From a virus, in the IMG/VR virus record IMGVR_UViG_3300030419_003252, positions 2,403 to 66,402 of that record: DNA of 64,000 bases; one strand, 5' to 3'. The notes under the pieces are model-generated. The model was not told the DNA's origin, made no database searches, and worked only from the letters and a program-made list of their open reading frames with translations. This document shows, in pieces, positions 16,631 through 25,899 of this stretch. The position numbers and the translations under genes are program-made. Position 1 is the first letter of the stretch. The number at the start of each line of letters is the position of its first letter.

Positions 16631-17046
16631 CACCCCAACTTGCCAATGCTTGTGGATTTGTACATAGGAGAAGCTTTTTTGCGATAATCTTGATTCTCCA
16701 TTTTGCGATTCTTTGCAAATGACTGTACTAATTGATTCCACGGAATTCTAATAATTGCTTTTTTTGTAGGATTAGGGGAAGCATTTACATAATGGATTCC
16801 TTCAATCCATCCTTTTTCTGGAGTTTTTCGTCCAAGTGCCATCCAATTTCTAATAGTTTGATCAGAAATGCCAAGTCTTCGAGCACATTCTTCTGTAGAA
16901 ATATATTCATCAGCAAAAGCTTCTGGATTTAATATATCAGTTTCTCCTTTAGCATAACGACTATGCCAAATAGCAGAAAGTATATTTTTTACTCCTTTTA
17001 ATTCCCATGCAATATCTTCTAAACCTTTACGAATCCCAGACTTCAT
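16630..17046 (-). CDS. helix-turn-helix DNA-binding protein
   Basis: 138 residues from ATG 17046, which has AAAAGGA about ten bases upstream (an ATG at 17055 is possible). STEECARRLGISDQTIRNWM followed by a short wing is a MerR/excisionase-type helix-turn-helix. A regulator of this leftward cluster or a terminase-small-subunit-like protein are both possible. It is the first gene of the 17.0-13.4 kb leftward unit. Confidence 0.65.
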   Translation of the reverse strand: MKSGIRKGLEDIAWELKGVKNILSAIWHSRYAKGETDILNPEAFADEYISTEECARRLGISDQTIRNWMALGRKTPEKGWIEGIHYVNASPNPTKKAIIRIPWNQLVQSFAKNRKMENQDYRKKASPMYKSTSIGKLG

Positions 17047-17099
17047 AATAAGCATTTCCTTTTATTAGATGCTAATGTAACGATGAATGTTTTGCCCAA

Positions 17100-17384
17100 A
17101 TGGATTCACAATTACCTACTAATCAAGAACAGCCTCAAAACCAAATTACTCCAGAGCAATTAGAGGAAATGAAAATGATGGCTCGGCAACAAGCCATACA
17201 ACAAGTAACTCAACAAAGACAATCGGTTAAACAACCAGAAGTTATTTATGTAAGAAGAAACCTTACAGTAGCTGAAGTCATTGTAGTTTTTATTATTTCT
17301 TGTGGATTAGTATTTGGAGTTCAAGCAAGTTGGAATTTTGCTACCAATGTATTACCTAAGATAGAAATTAAAGTAAATCAGTAG
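17100..17384 (+). CDS. single-span membrane protein
   Basis: 94 residues: a Gln-rich soluble N-terminal part (MARQQAIQQVTQQRQ), one transmembrane segment (VAEVIVVFIISCGLVFGVQA), and a short tail. It is divergent from the DNA-binding gene. A holin or membrane anchor is possible, but one span and a long polar N-terminus do not decide it. Confidence 0.6.
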   Translation: MDSQLPTNQEQPQNQITPEQLEEMKMMARQQAIQQVTQQRQSVKQPEVIYVRRNLTVAEVIVVFIISCGLVFGVQASWNFATNVLPKIEIKVNQ

Positions 17385-17434
17385 CGTAAGATTAGCAATC
17401 TATAATTAGTATAAGGCTTTTATGTAGATAAGAA

Positions 17435-19300
17435 GTGGCAAACCGAAGGATTAGTGAACTTCAAGAACAAGCTGGACTTCAGTTAGATGAAGATGATCTA
17501 TTAACGGTAGTCCATGTTGCGGAAGTTGACCCAGCAATCAAAAATAAAAAACTTACAATATCAGGAACAAAAGCATATTTAAATGTCTATTATCTTCCAA
17601 GAACAGGAGGAACTATTAGTGGAAGTGTTGTTGTACAAAATGATTTAACAGTTTCTGGTGCTACAACATTAGATACTTTAAATACAACAGGAACTTCTAC
17701 TGTTAATGCACTAATTGTTAAAACAGATGCAACAGTTACAGGGACAGTTAGTGGAGCAACTATTACTGGTAATTTTATAAAAGCAACTAATATTACTGGT
17801 CAATTAATTAGTGGTGTTAATGTCTCTGGTACAACTGCAACCTTTACAACAGGTACTTATACAAAACTAACAGGTGTAACAACTACTGGTACTTCTGCAG
17901 AATTTACTTCAATTACTGGTGGAACTATTAGTGGTACAACCATTACGGGTATAACTGTTAAAGCAACAACAGGTGTCTTTGCTGAACTAGATACTCCTGC
18001 ACTTGAAGTTGGAAACTTAACTGTACAAACAGGATTAGTTGTTTCTGGTACAGGCAAAATACAAGATATAGAAACAAGTGGAACTATATCTGGAGCAACA
18101 ATAACTGGTGGAACAAAAATACTTTCTCCATTAATCACAGGTGCAACAATCGTTGGTACCACTAAAGTTTCAGGTGTGACAGTTACTGGTACTGATGCTT
18201 TATTTACTAATGCAACTGCTGCTAATGTTACGGGTACAACTTTAGTTTCTGGAGCTATTGTTTCTGGAGCTGTTGGTCGATATGGAACTTTAACGGGTAC
18301 TACTGCAACATTTACTCAAACTGCATCTGGTGCAGTTATTACTGGTGATGCTGGTCAATTTACAGTTTTAACAGGTGGGACAATTGAAGCTAGTACAAAA
18401 TTATCAGGTACTGTTGTTACTGGTAGTACTTCTATTAGTGCTCCGTTAATTACAGGTGCAACAATTGTTGGTACAACTAAAGTTTCGGGTACAACAGTAA
18501 CAGGTGCTAGTGGTGCATTTACTTCAGTTACTGGTACAACAGGTGTCTTTACTACACTTGCGTCTGGAGCAATTGTTAGTGGTGATGCTATTCAAGGAAC
18601 AGTAATAACTGGAGGAACAGTTGTAGGTACCACCCTTGTTTCAGGATTAACAGTCAGTGGTAATACAGGTAAATTTACAGATTTAACAGCTACCAATATT
18701 ACAGGAACAATTATCACAGGTAGTACCAAAATACTTTCTCCATTAATTACTGGAGCAACAATTGTAGGTACCACTAAAGTCTCAGGATTAGTCGTTACAG
18801 GTGATACAGGTCAATTTACTAATGTTACTGCTCAAGACTTTACTGTTGAAGATGATTTTATAGTTGCTGATGATGTTACTGTTAGTGGTGATTTAGAAGT
18901 TGAAGGAACGATTAGTGGAGTAACAGTTACAGGAACTACTGCTAATTTCATTACAGTTAATGCAGATGATTTAAATGTTTCTGATGATTTAGTTATTTCA
19001 GATAAATTAACAGTTACTGGAGAAATAGAAGGTAAAGGTGCAAAAATTAGTGGTTTAATAATCACTGGTAGTACAAAAGTTTTATCACCCCTAATTACGG
19101 GAGCTACAGTTGTAGGTACCACCACAGTATCGGGTACAACAGTCACAGGTACTCATGGTCAATTCACAAATATGACAGCAGCTAATATCACAGGCTCAAC
19201 ATTAATTACTGGTACAACAATCAAAATGAGTGGAGATACAGTTGCAACTCAAACTTATGCAACAGATAGTTCAATTGTCTTTGCTATAGCTCTTGGATAA
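17435..19300 (+). CDS. repetitive tail fibre / beta-helix protein
   Basis: 621 residues from GTG 17435. The N-terminus MANRRISELQEQAGLQLDED is the type found on cyanophage fibres and whiskers. The rest is built of short Thr/Gly/Val repeats (SGxxVTGxxxxF and SPLITGATIVGTTKVSG). The latter appears four times, and its DNA repeats the block GGTACCAC. The pattern suggests a triple-stranded beta-helix shaft. Antisense open frames over this gene are codon-bias artefacts. Confidence 0.85.
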   Translation: MANRRISELQEQAGLQLDEDDLLTVVHVAEVDPAIKNKKLTISGTKAYLNVYYLPRTGGTISGSVVVQNDLTVSGATTLDTLNTTGTSTVNALIVKTDATVTGTVSGATITGNFIKATNITGQLISGVNVSGTTATFTTGTYTKLTGVTTTGTSAEFTSITGGTISGTTITGITVKATTGVFAELDTPALEVGNLTVQTGLVVSGTGKIQDIETSGTISGATITGGTKILSPLITGATIVGTTKVSGVTVTGTDALFTNATAANVTGTTLVSGAIVSGAVGRYGTLTGTTATFTQTASGAVITGDAGQFTVLTGGTIEASTKLSGTVVTGSTSISAPLITGATIVGTTKVSGTTVTGASGAFTSVTGTTGVFTTLASGAIVSGDAIQGTVITGGTVVGTTLVSGLTVSGNTGKFTDLTATNITGTIITGSTKILSPLITGATIVGTTKVSGLVVTGDTGQFTNVTAQDFTVEDDFIVADDVTVSGDLEVEGTISGVTVTGTTANFITVNADDLNVSDDLVISDKLTVTGEIEGKGAKISGLIITGSTKVLSPLITGATVVGTTTVSGTTVTGTHGQFTNMTAANITGSTLITGTTIKMSGDTVATQTYATDSSIVFAIALG

Positions 19301-19344
19301 GTGAACTTATAATTAAATTATTAGTGCTAAGGTTTTACAAATAA

Positions 19345-19725
19345 ATGGCTCGTTTTCAATCGGTTTGCCGAGCAAGTATTTCAAATAATTCTGGCTCACC
19401 AACTACAATTATAACTGGGTCAACAAACTCAAGTGGAGTTCCTGCTACAACTTACGGAGTTATATTAAGTATTCTGGCATCAAATAAAACAGCTAACTCA
19501 GCAGATGTCACAGTTAATTTGATTAAGGCAGGTGGTACTGGAAGTCAAGTTATAAGTTCTTTAATTACTTCTGGAAATGTTCCAAATAAATCTTCTTTAG
19601 AATTTATGACGGGAAATAAAATTATTATCGAACCAGGGGATTGGATTAAAGCTTACGCAGGAACTGCAAGTGCAATAGATATAACTGTTTCTTACATGCT
19701 TAACCCACAAGATACAACTATCTGA
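19345..19725 (+). CDS. small virion protein in fibre cluster
   Basis: 126 residues, beta-rich, no signal peptide, ending with YMLNPQDTTI. Its Ser/Thr/Gly composition and location between fibre genes suggest a head-fibre or tail accessory protein. The gene that follows begins two bases after its stop region, so the two are likely co-translated. Confidence 0.6.
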   Translation: MARFQSVCRASISNNSGSPTTIITGSTNSSGVPATTYGVILSILASNKTANSADVTVNLIKAGGTGSQVISSLITSGNVPNKSSLEFMTGNKIIIEPGDWIKAYAGTASAIDITVSYMLNPQDTTI

Positions 19726-19727
19726 TC

Positions 19728-21686
19728 ATGCCATATATAGGTAACATTACTTCTGATTTCAGTATTGATACTGGAAATATAACTAATAGGGCAGTCACTG
19801 CTACAAAGTTAAGCCCTTCAAGTGTTGGTTCTAATGGTCAAGTATTAAGTATAGATGGAAGTGGAAATTTACAATGGGGAAATGATGCTAATGCTCCAGA
19901 AGGTACAGCTGTTTTATCTACAGGTGAATCAGGAACTACTAAATATTTAAGAGTAGATGGAGATGGAACTTGTTCTTGGCAGTTAGCAGTTGATGCAACA
20001 AAAACAACATTAACAGGAAGTACAGATAATACTATTACAACCGTTACAGGTGCAAATGCGATTCAAGGTGAAGCAAACTTAACTTTTGATGGAAGCACTC
20101 TAGCTCTTGCTGGCAATATGCAGTTTACTGCTGCTAATGCACAAATTGAATTTAATAATGGAGGTCCAAGATTTTGGAGTCCAGCAGCAAATACACTTAC
20201 TATTCATACTGGTGGTGGATTTGATTCAACAGATTATGAAAGACTTCGTGTTGATTCAAGTGGAAATGTAGGTATAGGTACAACAAGTCCAACTGCTAGA
20301 TTAGATGTTCGACGTGGTGATGAAGACGGTAAAATTGCAGAATTTCATACAAGTACTGGTTTCGGATTTGAACTAGGTTCAAGTCAAACAGTGGCTTATA
20401 TTGCATCTGGTAATGCCCAGATATTTCATCTAAAAACTCATAATGGTACAAACTCACTAGAACGGTTAACAATTAAATCTGATGGAAAAGTAGGTATTGG
20501 TACAACTAGTCCAGAAGATTTATTACATATAAAAAGTGGAAAAATAAGAATAGAAAATGAAATAGTTTCAAATAACGATTCGACTATTAGTTACGACAAT
20601 TCAGATTTTCTTATAGATGTAGATCCAAATAATGTTAGAGGTTCTAGTCAATTCCAAGTTAAAATAGACACGGTAGCTGGCTTAACTATTGATGATAATA
20701 GAAGAGTTGGAATAGGTACAACAAGTCCTGATTCATTACTTCATGTTGAATCAAGTGGTGCTACTTCTACAAGAATATCTGGCAATAGAGGTGATAGTAA
20801 TAATTTACATATAGCAAATATTGAATTTGAAAATACTTTTGATACTCAAGGTGTAATTGCAGAAATCAAAGCTATTACTGGTAGTAGTGGTACTCAAAGT
20901 ACTAAAGGTCAACTTACTTTCTCTACAGATGATGGATCTACATTTGCAGAACGTTTGCGTATAGATTCAGTTGGAAGAATACTTCTAGGAACTCAAAAAT
21001 CATTTGGTACTCAAAGTTATTATGATGATATTACTATTAATAATAGTGATAGTGATTCTGGAGCTGCAGGTGGAACAGGAATTAGTTTAATTTCTGGTAA
21101 TAATAGTTGGGGTGCAATATTATTTGGTGATAGTGATGATGATGATGTTGGATATATTAAATATGCACATAGTGGCGACTATATGAGGTTTGCTACAGGT
21201 ACTGGTATTAGATTTAGAATAGATAGTGATGGTGTTAAATTTAACGGTGAGACAGCAGCAGTTAATGGATTAAACGACTATGAAGAAGGTACATTCACAC
21301 CAACTTTAAGAGCTTATTTTAATGGTGCTTGGCGAGATAGTTCTTATACTACAGCTCCTAGTGAAACAGTTGGTTATTTTACAAGAGTTGGAAATCTTGT
21401 GTATATCTTTGGAAGATTTGTAGGTTTTGATTTGGATTCTGATTCAGATGGTGCTTATGCTGGATTTGGAGGATTACCATTTGATTCGGCATCAGGTACT
21501 GGAAAATATCCAATAATTCAAACATTTAATGCTAATTGTTTTGCTGATGCTGGTATTGGATTTTATATAGGTGCAAGTTCTAAATATGCTTACAGTGCTA
21601 GATATGATTCTGATGATGGACATACTACTTGGAGTAGCAGTAGTGGTAGAGGTTTTTGGTTCTGGGCTACTTATTTTGCTGCTTAA
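19728..21686 (+). CDS. large tail fibre, VGIGTTSP-repeat type
   Basis: 652 residues. The N-terminus (MPYIGNITSDFSIDTGNITN) matches the phage fibre start type that ends in ...Q-W. The body carries repeated V-G-I-G-T-T-S-P turns with D-S-S-G-N or S-D-G-K lead-ins, a hallmark of marine phage fibres. The C-terminal domain begins NDYEEGTFTPTLRAYF and is shared by at least three other fibres in this window. It should form a trimeric shaft with a receptor-binding tip. Confidence 0.85.
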   Translation: MPYIGNITSDFSIDTGNITNRAVTATKLSPSSVGSNGQVLSIDGSGNLQWGNDANAPEGTAVLSTGESGTTKYLRVDGDGTCSWQLAVDATKTTLTGSTDNTITTVTGANAIQGEANLTFDGSTLALAGNMQFTAANAQIEFNNGGPRFWSPAANTLTIHTGGGFDSTDYERLRVDSSGNVGIGTTSPTARLDVRRGDEDGKIAEFHTSTGFGFELGSSQTVAYIASGNAQIFHLKTHNGTNSLERLTIKSDGKVGIGTTSPEDLLHIKSGKIRIENEIVSNNDSTISYDNSDFLIDVDPNNVRGSSQFQVKIDTVAGLTIDDNRRVGIGTTSPDSLLHVESSGATSTRISGNRGDSNNLHIANIEFENTFDTQGVIAEIKAITGSSGTQSTKGQLTFSTDDGSTFAERLRIDSVGRILLGTQKSFGTQSYYDDITINNSDSDSGAAGGTGISLISGNNSWGAILFGDSDDDDVGYIKYAHSGDYMRFATGTGIRFRIDSDGVKFNGETAAVNGLNDYEEGTFTPTLRAYFNGAWRDSSYTTAPSETVGYFTRVGNLVYIFGRFVGFDLDSDSDGAYAGFGGLPFDSASGTGKYPIIQTFNANCFADAGIGFYIGASSKYAYSARYDSDDGHTTWSSSSGRGFWFWATYFAA

Positions 21687-21690
21687 AATC

Positions 21691-21720
21691 CTAAATGTAC
21701 TACGAATAAAATATATGTAA
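21691..21720 (+). promoter_or_regulatory. conserved TACGAATAAAAT element, copy 1
   Basis: CTAAATGTACTACGAATAAA then ATATAT lies just after the fibre stop and before the next ATGGC start. It is one of four near-identical copies (24571, 25856 and inverted at 42713). It may be a late promoter or a shared recombination tract. Confidence 0.6.
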
Positions 21721-21735
21721 TATCAATTAAATAAA

Positions 21736-22074
21736 ATGGCTGTTGTTTGGAATGTAGTTGCCTTAGATCGTGCTCCTACAGAAGGTTCTCTTGCTGATGT
21801 CGTTAAAACTGTACATTGGACTGCTCAAGATTCAGAAACTGTAGGTTCTGGTGATTCTGCTGTTACTCATACAGGTTCTTCTTATGGTTCTATTTCATTA
21901 GGTGCTGCTGATGCTAGTAATTTCACAGCATATGATTCAATTACTAAAGACAATGCAGTTGCTTGGGCAAAAGCTGCTCTTGGTTCTGATCAAGTTACAG
22001 CCATAGAAACAGGAGTTGCGGCACAGATTACTGAGTCGAAAACACCGACCTCTAAAACTGGTGTCCCTTGGTAG
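21736..22074 (+). CDS. small tail/virion protein
   Basis: 112 residues beginning MAVVWNVVALDRAPTEGSLA. This looks like the small, widely shared phage tail protein of the DUF7936 kind that starts with a W-x-V/I pattern and handles a charge pattern ending TGVPW. Function is not established. It lies between fibre genes after the conserved 30-bp element. Confidence 0.65.
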   Translation: MAVVWNVVALDRAPTEGSLADVVKTVHWTAQDSETVGSGDSAVTHTGSSYGSISLGAADASNFTAYDSITKDNAVAWAKAALGSDQVTAIETGVAAQITESKTPTSKTGVPW

Positions 22075-22110
22075 GATTTGATATATAATTAAAATAGTTT
22101 TTAAAGAGTC

Positions 22111-22305
22111 ATGCCTTCCATAGACGAAAGAATCAGTACATTAACTGAAGAATTAAAAGGAGCTGTTGAAAAACATAATCAAGCTTTAGAAGTTGTTAAT
22201 ACTGAAAAAGAAAAAGCATTTGGTCTTCAAAAACAGCTTGAACTACTAAATGAAATGAAAGCAGAAGAGAATCCAGAAGAAGCAACAGTAACTGAAGTTG
22301 TTTAA
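22111..22305 (+). CDS. 64-residue coiled-coil protein
   Basis: Almost wholly helical, with heptad-like Leu/Ile spacing (RISTLTEELKGAVEKHNQAL, EKAFGLQKQLELLNEM) and an acidic tail. Small coiled-coil proteins within fibre loci often act as fibre-assembly chaperones or trimerisation partners. No specific family. Confidence 0.6.
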   Translation: MPSIDERISTLTEELKGAVEKHNQALEVVNTEKEKAFGLQKQLELLNEMKAEENPEEATVTEVV

Positions 22306-22361
22306 ATATTCTCGCTAGAGTTAGTCAATTTAGAATAGTTAAGAGTTAGTGGTATGGAAGC

Positions 22362-23021
22362 TTGTCTTACATTGGACAAAGACCTGTTGTTGGTAGATAT
22401 ACCAAGTTAGATCAGATTAATACTGGTTTTAATGGTAATACTGCTACGTTTAATTTAACTGCTGGTAGTCAAGCAGTTTTACCAGGTACAGAGCAAAATT
22501 TATTATTGTCGTTAGGTGGTGTAATACAGGAACCAAAAACAGATTTCACAATTTCTGGTTCACAAATTACTTTTACCACTGCACCTGTTGCTAATACAAC
22601 ATTCTTTTGTGTTGTTTTTGGCGACATGCAATCAATTGGGCAACCAAGTGATGGCACAGTTATACCAGCTAGTATTGCAAGCACAGGAGATTTTACTTTT
22701 CCTGCTGATATTAAATCTGATGGTACTGGAGGAGTTAAAGTTCCTGTTGGTAATACAGCACAACGACCTTCTAATGCAGCTGGATATATAAGATATAACA
22801 GTCAAATATCTAAATTTGAAGGTTATGGATCTAGTTGGGGACTATTAGGAGGTGGTGCAACTGGTGGTGGAGCAGATAAAGTTTTCGTAGAAACAAATCA
22901 AGATATAACAACGTCTTATACATTGACTACAAATTTTAATGCAATGACTGCAGGTCCAGTAGACATTGCAGCATCAGCTACTGTCACTGTCCCAGCTGGG
23001 GCTTCTTGGGTAATTGTTTAG
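22362..23021 (+). CDS. fibre-associated structural protein
   Basis: 219 residues from TTG 22362. It begins SYIGQRPVVGRYTKLDQI, a fibre N-terminal type known from cyanophages, followed by a beta-sandwich region with the pattern LSLGGVIQEPKTDFTISGSQ and a glycine-rich hinge (GGGATGGGA). It is probably a fibre adaptor or short fibre. Its leader shares a block with 13051-13072. Confidence 0.75.
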   Translation: MSYIGQRPVVGRYTKLDQINTGFNGNTATFNLTAGSQAVLPGTEQNLLLSLGGVIQEPKTDFTISGSQITFTTAPVANTTFFCVVFGDMQSIGQPSDGTVIPASIASTGDFTFPADIKSDGTGGVKVPVGNTAQRPSNAAGYIRYNSQISKFEGYGSSWGLLGGGATGGGADKVFVETNQDITTSYTLTTNFNAMTAGPVDIAASATVTVPAGASWVIV

Positions 23022-23029
23022 GAGATACT

Positions 23030-24568
23030 ATGGCACTCACACTTAACGGAACAACAGGACTTTCAGGTATTGTAGGTAGTGCAGGAACACCAGCATTACA
23101 AGGAGGTGATACCAATACTGGTTATTTTTTTGGTACAGATACTTTAGGTTTAAGTACAGGTGGTACTCAAAGACTTCAGATTGATTCTAGTGGAAATATA
23201 AAACTAGGTTCAGGAGCTACTCAAACGTTAGCTATAAAAGATTATGGATATAGTGGAACTTACAAAAATATAATGATTGGAAATCCTGGTTCAAATGTAG
23301 GATCAGTAGGTATATGCGTAGATGTTTCAACAATATCTGGAGGTAATTTTGCAGCTCAACATCAGGCAATATTAGGCAAAAATGGATTTCTTATGCCTAA
23401 TGAAGCAGGTGATAATTATATTGGAGTATTACGTAGAGATTCAAGTGCAAATAAACTTTATATTGGTCCAGGTATATCAAGTGGTCTTACAAGTGGTCCT
23501 TTAACTCTTGAAACTTCATATGTAGGTATTGGTACAACAGCTCCTACAGCAGAATTAGAAATTTTTCATGCTACTGATCCAGAAATACATTTAAATATTA
23601 ATACTCATGGTGATGTAGGAAAAATACTGGGTGATGCAGATGGCTTAACATTAACTGGAAACGGAAGTAGCAACCAAATTAGATTTAAAACTAATAATGA
23701 GCACCGAATGCGTATAGATTCCAGTGGGAGACTCTTAAAAGGTGTTCTTAGTTCCGAAGCATCAAGAAGTAATACAAGTACAAGAAATCCACACGTTCAA
23801 CTTTCAAGTCCTTGGTCTAGTGGATTAGGTAGTACGTCAATTACTTGTACAGATGACTATCCAATTCTATTTATTAATAGTAATGCAAATTACGTAGATA
23901 ATGCTGGAGCAGGTGTAATAACATTTAGTATCAAAGATGGTGCAGGTAATTATTGCAATACTGCTGAAATAAGATCTCAAATAGATGGTAGTCCAGGTAA
24001 TGATGATTCCCCTGGAGAATTATCATTTAGAACAACTGCTGATGGGTCTTGTCAGCCTACTGAAAGGTTGAAAATCCATAGAAATGGAAATGTTGAAATT
24101 AATGATGGTGATTTAATAATAGGAACTGCTGGTCACGGTATTGACTTTTCTCAAACTAATTCTTCTGAAACAGGTGTTACCGTTGATGAAGAGGTTTTAG
24201 ATCATTTTGAAGAAGGAACCTGGACACCAACTCAGCCTACTGTAGGTTGGTATAGTGGTACAGAAATAGAAGGAAAATACCAACGAGTTGGACATTGGGT
24301 TACAGCTAGTTTTATTGTTAGATTTGCGAGTAATGCTAGTGCTATTGCTGGTTATATAGATGGGCTTCCATATGTTAGTGCTGGAGCTAATACTGAATAT
24401 AAGTATGGTGGTTCTGTTTCATACACTACTGATAGTAATGTTAATAGTTTTTTAGTTGAAAATGCTACTGCTCGAATACATTTATATAACGATACTGGTG
24501 GGGGTATTCAATTAACTCATTTAGATGATGATTATGTAAGAGGAACAGTTATATATAGAGTCGCATAG
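23030..24568 (+). CDS. tail fibre, paralogue of 19728 gene
   Basis: 512 residues from ATG 23030 with MALTLNGTTGLSGIVGSAGT at the N-terminus, a common fibre/collagen-like start. It contains a VGIGTTAPTAELEI repeat and the shared C-terminal domain starting LDHFEEGTWTPTQP. The upstream gene ends eight bases earlier. It is followed by the second copy of the conserved 30-bp element. Confidence 0.85.
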   Translation: MALTLNGTTGLSGIVGSAGTPALQGGDTNTGYFFGTDTLGLSTGGTQRLQIDSSGNIKLGSGATQTLAIKDYGYSGTYKNIMIGNPGSNVGSVGICVDVSTISGGNFAAQHQAILGKNGFLMPNEAGDNYIGVLRRDSSANKLYIGPGISSGLTSGPLTLETSYVGIGTTAPTAELEIFHATDPEIHLNINTHGDVGKILGDADGLTLTGNGSSNQIRFKTNNEHRMRIDSSGRLLKGVLSSEASRSNTSTRNPHVQLSSPWSSGLGSTSITCTDDYPILFINSNANYVDNAGAGVITFSIKDGAGNYCNTAEIRSQIDGSPGNDDSPGELSFRTTADGSCQPTERLKIHRNGNVEINDGDLIIGTAGHGIDFSQTNSSETGVTVDEEVLDHFEEGTWTPTQPTVGWYSGTEIEGKYQRVGHWVTASFIVRFASNASAIAGYIDGLPYVSAGANTEYKYGGSVSYTTDSNVNSFLVENATARIHLYNDTGGGIQLTHLDDDYVRGTVIYRVA

Positions 24569-24570
24569 TT

Positions 24571-24600
24571 ATCTAAATGTATTACGAATAAAATGTATTT
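24571..24600 (+). promoter_or_regulatory. conserved TACGAATAAAAT element, copy 2
   Basis: ATCTAAATGTATTACGAATA then AAATGTATTT directly follows the fibre stop region. It is almost identical to copy 3 at 25856-25885. Confidence 0.65.
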
Positions 24601-24614
24601 AAGGGATTGATATT

Positions 24615-25853
24615 ATGGCACTTAGACTTCGGGGAGCTACATCTGGTTATATCGAGTTAAAAGCTCCTGCATCTGCTGGAGATAATACTTTAACTCTGCC
24701 AACAAATAACGGAGGTGCTAATCAACTTTTAAAAATAGATGGTTCAGGAAATTTAAGTTGGCAAGCAAATCTTACTTTTGATGGAACACAATTAAATGTC
24801 AAGGGATCAGGAACAGATATTTTAAAGATTGAATCTACTGATGCTGGTGCTCAAGGAACAAATTTAATCTTACAGCATAGTCCTGGTGCAGGAAATATGG
24901 CTGCTAATGATGTTATTAGTTTGCTTCAATTTAATGGTGTAGACGATAGCAATAATCCTACTACATACTCTTCAATTCGAGCAGTTGCAACTGATGTTTC
25001 TAATAATTCTGAGAAGGGTGATTTAACATTCTTTACTCGTAATGGTAGTACTTTTGCTGAATGTATGCGTATAAATTCTAATGGTGATTTAAATCTTGGA
25101 AATAATCCAACCAATCAATATGGATATAAATTAAATATACAAGATAGTGCAATTTTATATGCACAGACTGCATCAAATAATGGAACAGAACTGAAGTTAT
25201 ATTTAGATCACGGAAATACAGTTGCTAATTTTGGAACAGTATCAACATCTCATTTAGCATTTGTAACAGCAAACACAGAAAAAGTTCGTATTACATCTGA
25301 TGGTGATTTAACTATTGATAACGGTGATCTAAAAATAGGAACAGCTGGCAAAGGTATTGACTTTAGTATCAATTCTGATGGTTCCAGAGCAGTAACTACT
25401 AATGGAAATCTATTTGACGACTATGAAGAAGGGACATTTAATGCTCAATTAGGAGGAGCAACTAATCATGGTACACATGAAATAACTGGAGGTGGTACTT
25501 ATACAAAAATAGGTAGAAAAGTATATATGCAAATATCATTTCAAAACAGTGATTTAAATGATGGTGCTTCTGGTCAAGTAATAATTAAAAATTTACCATT
25601 TACTTTTGTTGATTCAACTGTTAATAGCAGTCATGTTTGTGCTGGAGTAAGTGCTGATTTTGTTACTACTAATGTTACCTATCCTCATAGTGGAGACATG
25701 AACCGATACGTTTGGCAATTAATAGCTTCTGCTGGTCACATTAAAGGATATAGAGTTAATGATGGAGGCAGTATGACAGATTGGGATGCTAGTCATTGGG
25801 TAGCATCTAGTATGGAACTTAGACTTAATATTAGCTCATTAACAGCAACTTAA
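24615..25853 (+). CDS. tail fibre, paralogue
   Basis: 412 residues. The N-terminus MALRLRGATSGYIELKAPAS is a recurring fibre start. The middle has S-N-G-D-L-N-L-G-N turns rather than V-G-I-G-T. The C-terminal domain starts FDDYEEGTFNAQLGG, again the shared E-E-G-T-F/W module. It is probably an alternative receptor-binding fibre. Confidence 0.85.
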   Translation: MALRLRGATSGYIELKAPASAGDNTLTLPTNNGGANQLLKIDGSGNLSWQANLTFDGTQLNVKGSGTDILKIESTDAGAQGTNLILQHSPGAGNMAANDVISLLQFNGVDDSNNPTTYSSIRAVATDVSNNSEKGDLTFFTRNGSTFAECMRINSNGDLNLGNNPTNQYGYKLNIQDSAILYAQTASNNGTELKLYLDHGNTVANFGTVSTSHLAFVTANTEKVRITSDGDLTIDNGDLKIGTAGKGIDFSINSDGSRAVTTNGNLFDDYEEGTFNAQLGGATNHGTHEITGGGTYTKIGRKVYMQISFQNSDLNDGASGQVIIKNLPFTFVDSTVNSSHVCAGVSADFVTTNVTYPHSGDMNRYVWQLIASAGHIKGYRVNDGGSMTDWDASHWVASSMELRLNISSLTAT

Positions 25854-25855
25854 TT

Positions 25856-25885
25856 ATCTAAATGTATTACGAATAAAATGTATTT
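25856..25885 (+). promoter_or_regulatory. conserved TACGAATAAAAT element, copy 3
   Basis: ATCTAAATGTATTACGAATA then AAATGTATTT. Identical over 30 bases to copy 2 by direct reading. Confidence 0.65.
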
Positions 25886-25899
25886 AAGAGACTGAGATT

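Noticed and set aside
17857-19146. Three antisense open frames rich in Val/Pro/Ile over the repetitive fibre gene
   Set aside because: They mirror the Thr/Gly/Val repeats of the rightward gene in another frame and have no independent start signals.
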